A stretch of DNA of 7,439 nucleotides from JBAUHN01 sp049680295 (GTDB lineage Bacteria > Pseudomonadota > Alphaproteobacteria > Rhodobacterales > Rhodobacteraceae). A model generated the notes under the pieces. It made no database searches, was not told the DNA's origin, and was given only the letters and a program-made list of their open reading frames with translations. The position numbers and the translations under genes are program-made. Location of the stretch: positions 1 to 7,439 of the forward strand of contig JBAUHN010000087.1 of the NCBI GenBank assembly GCA_049680295.1, given 5' to 3'. Positions 7,333-7,439 of this stretch are shown here, one piece after another (within the stretch, counting starts at the first letter, position 1; each line of letters starts with the position of its first letter).

Positions 7333-7354
7333 GCTTTTGCAGATCTGCAAAAGC
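7333..7354. repeat. Perfect 22-bp palindrome after the last gene (hairpin or operator)
   Basis: The half GCTTTTGCAGA (7333-7343) is followed directly by its exact reverse complement, centred on AGATCT. With one bulged base (7355), pairing extends to bases 7330-7358 and so includes the last base of the CMD stop codon. As RNA it would form a stable stem with a loop of about four bases, which fits a transcription end or an mRNA 3' stabiliser. No T-run follows, so a standard intrinsic terminator is not supported. As DNA it could equally be a dimeric repressor site for a gene beyond the window. Confidence 0.6.
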
Positions 7355-7358
7355 CAAC

Positions 7359-7439
7359 CATCGATGAGAAACTCTTGTCGGCAGGAAAGTTCTTCTCCAC
7401 CATCGGTCGGGGATACTCTTGTAAGTAGATTACATAACA
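7359..7439. other. Final non-coding stretch, no supported gene
   Basis: No recognisable gene lies here. A reading frame is open from an ATG at 7364 to the window end (begins MRNSCRQESSSPPSVGDTLV), but it has no Shine-Dalgarno site and is too short to judge. It could be the start of a neighbouring gene, possibly a regulator. The stretch is noticeably less GC-rich at its end than the operon. Confidence 0.4.

Noticed and set aside
7330..7358. Intrinsic (Rho-independent) terminator
   Set aside because: The stem is strong but no run of T follows on either strand, so it is listed only as a palindrome/hairpin.
7364..7439. Short frame open to the window end (begins MRNSCRQESS)
   Set aside because: Only 25 codons, no Shine-Dalgarno site and no recognisable motif; a frame of this length is common by chance.
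1..7439. CRISPR array, tRNA or rRNA genes, insertion sequences
   Set aside because: No regularly spaced repeats, no tRNA cloverleaf or CCA end, no transposase and no terminal inverted repeats were seen.

Overview
The window is a single gene train, all on the + strand, from a moderately GC-rich proteobacterium. Gene content, codon choice and tight packing suggest an alphaproteobacterium, most likely of the Rhodobacterales/Roseobacter kind. This placement is an inference from protein style, because no rRNA or marker gene is present. The whole window reads as a catabolic operon that is cut at its 5' end.

Layout: (1) 1-504 is the C-terminal part of a glycine betaine/proline-type (ProW/OpuAB-like) ABC transporter permease. 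(2) 494-2146 is a complete GMC-family FAD oxidoreductase of the choline dehydrogenase type, overlapping the permease by 11 bases. (3) 2211-3689 is an NAD-type aldehyde dehydrogenase with all catalytic residues. (4) 3711-3815 is a 34-codon reading frame with a good Shine-Dalgarno site and a TTG start. It looks like the amputated N-terminus of a luciferase-like flavin monooxygenase. (5) 3805-4401 is a DUF1185 ('amino acid synthesis family', PF06684) protein. (6) 4401-5198 is an alpha/beta hydrolase whose ATG overlaps the preceding stop (TGATG). (7) 5216-6904 is a thiamine-diphosphate enzyme with sulfoacetaldehyde-acetyltransferase-like features. (8) 6950-7330 is a cysteine-free carboxymuconolactone-decarboxylase-family protein. 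The last 109 bases hold a perfect 22-bp palindrome right after the final stop, a pair of imperfect direct repeats, and no supported gene.

How the genes may work together (inference): a small, probably quaternary-ammonium or zwitterionic compound is imported. Its alcohol group is oxidised to an aldehyde by the GMC enzyme and then to an acid by the aldehyde dehydrogenase. The DUF1185 protein, hydrolase, ThDP enzyme and CMD-family protein would carry out later hydrolytic and C-C (or C-S) bond-making or -breaking steps. The exact substrate cannot be read from the sequence. The combination is not one of the standard betaine, taurine or isethionate operons that I recognise. The most notable points are the apparent loss of a flavin monooxygenase gene inside the operon and the Xsc-related ThDP enzyme in a betaine-like context.
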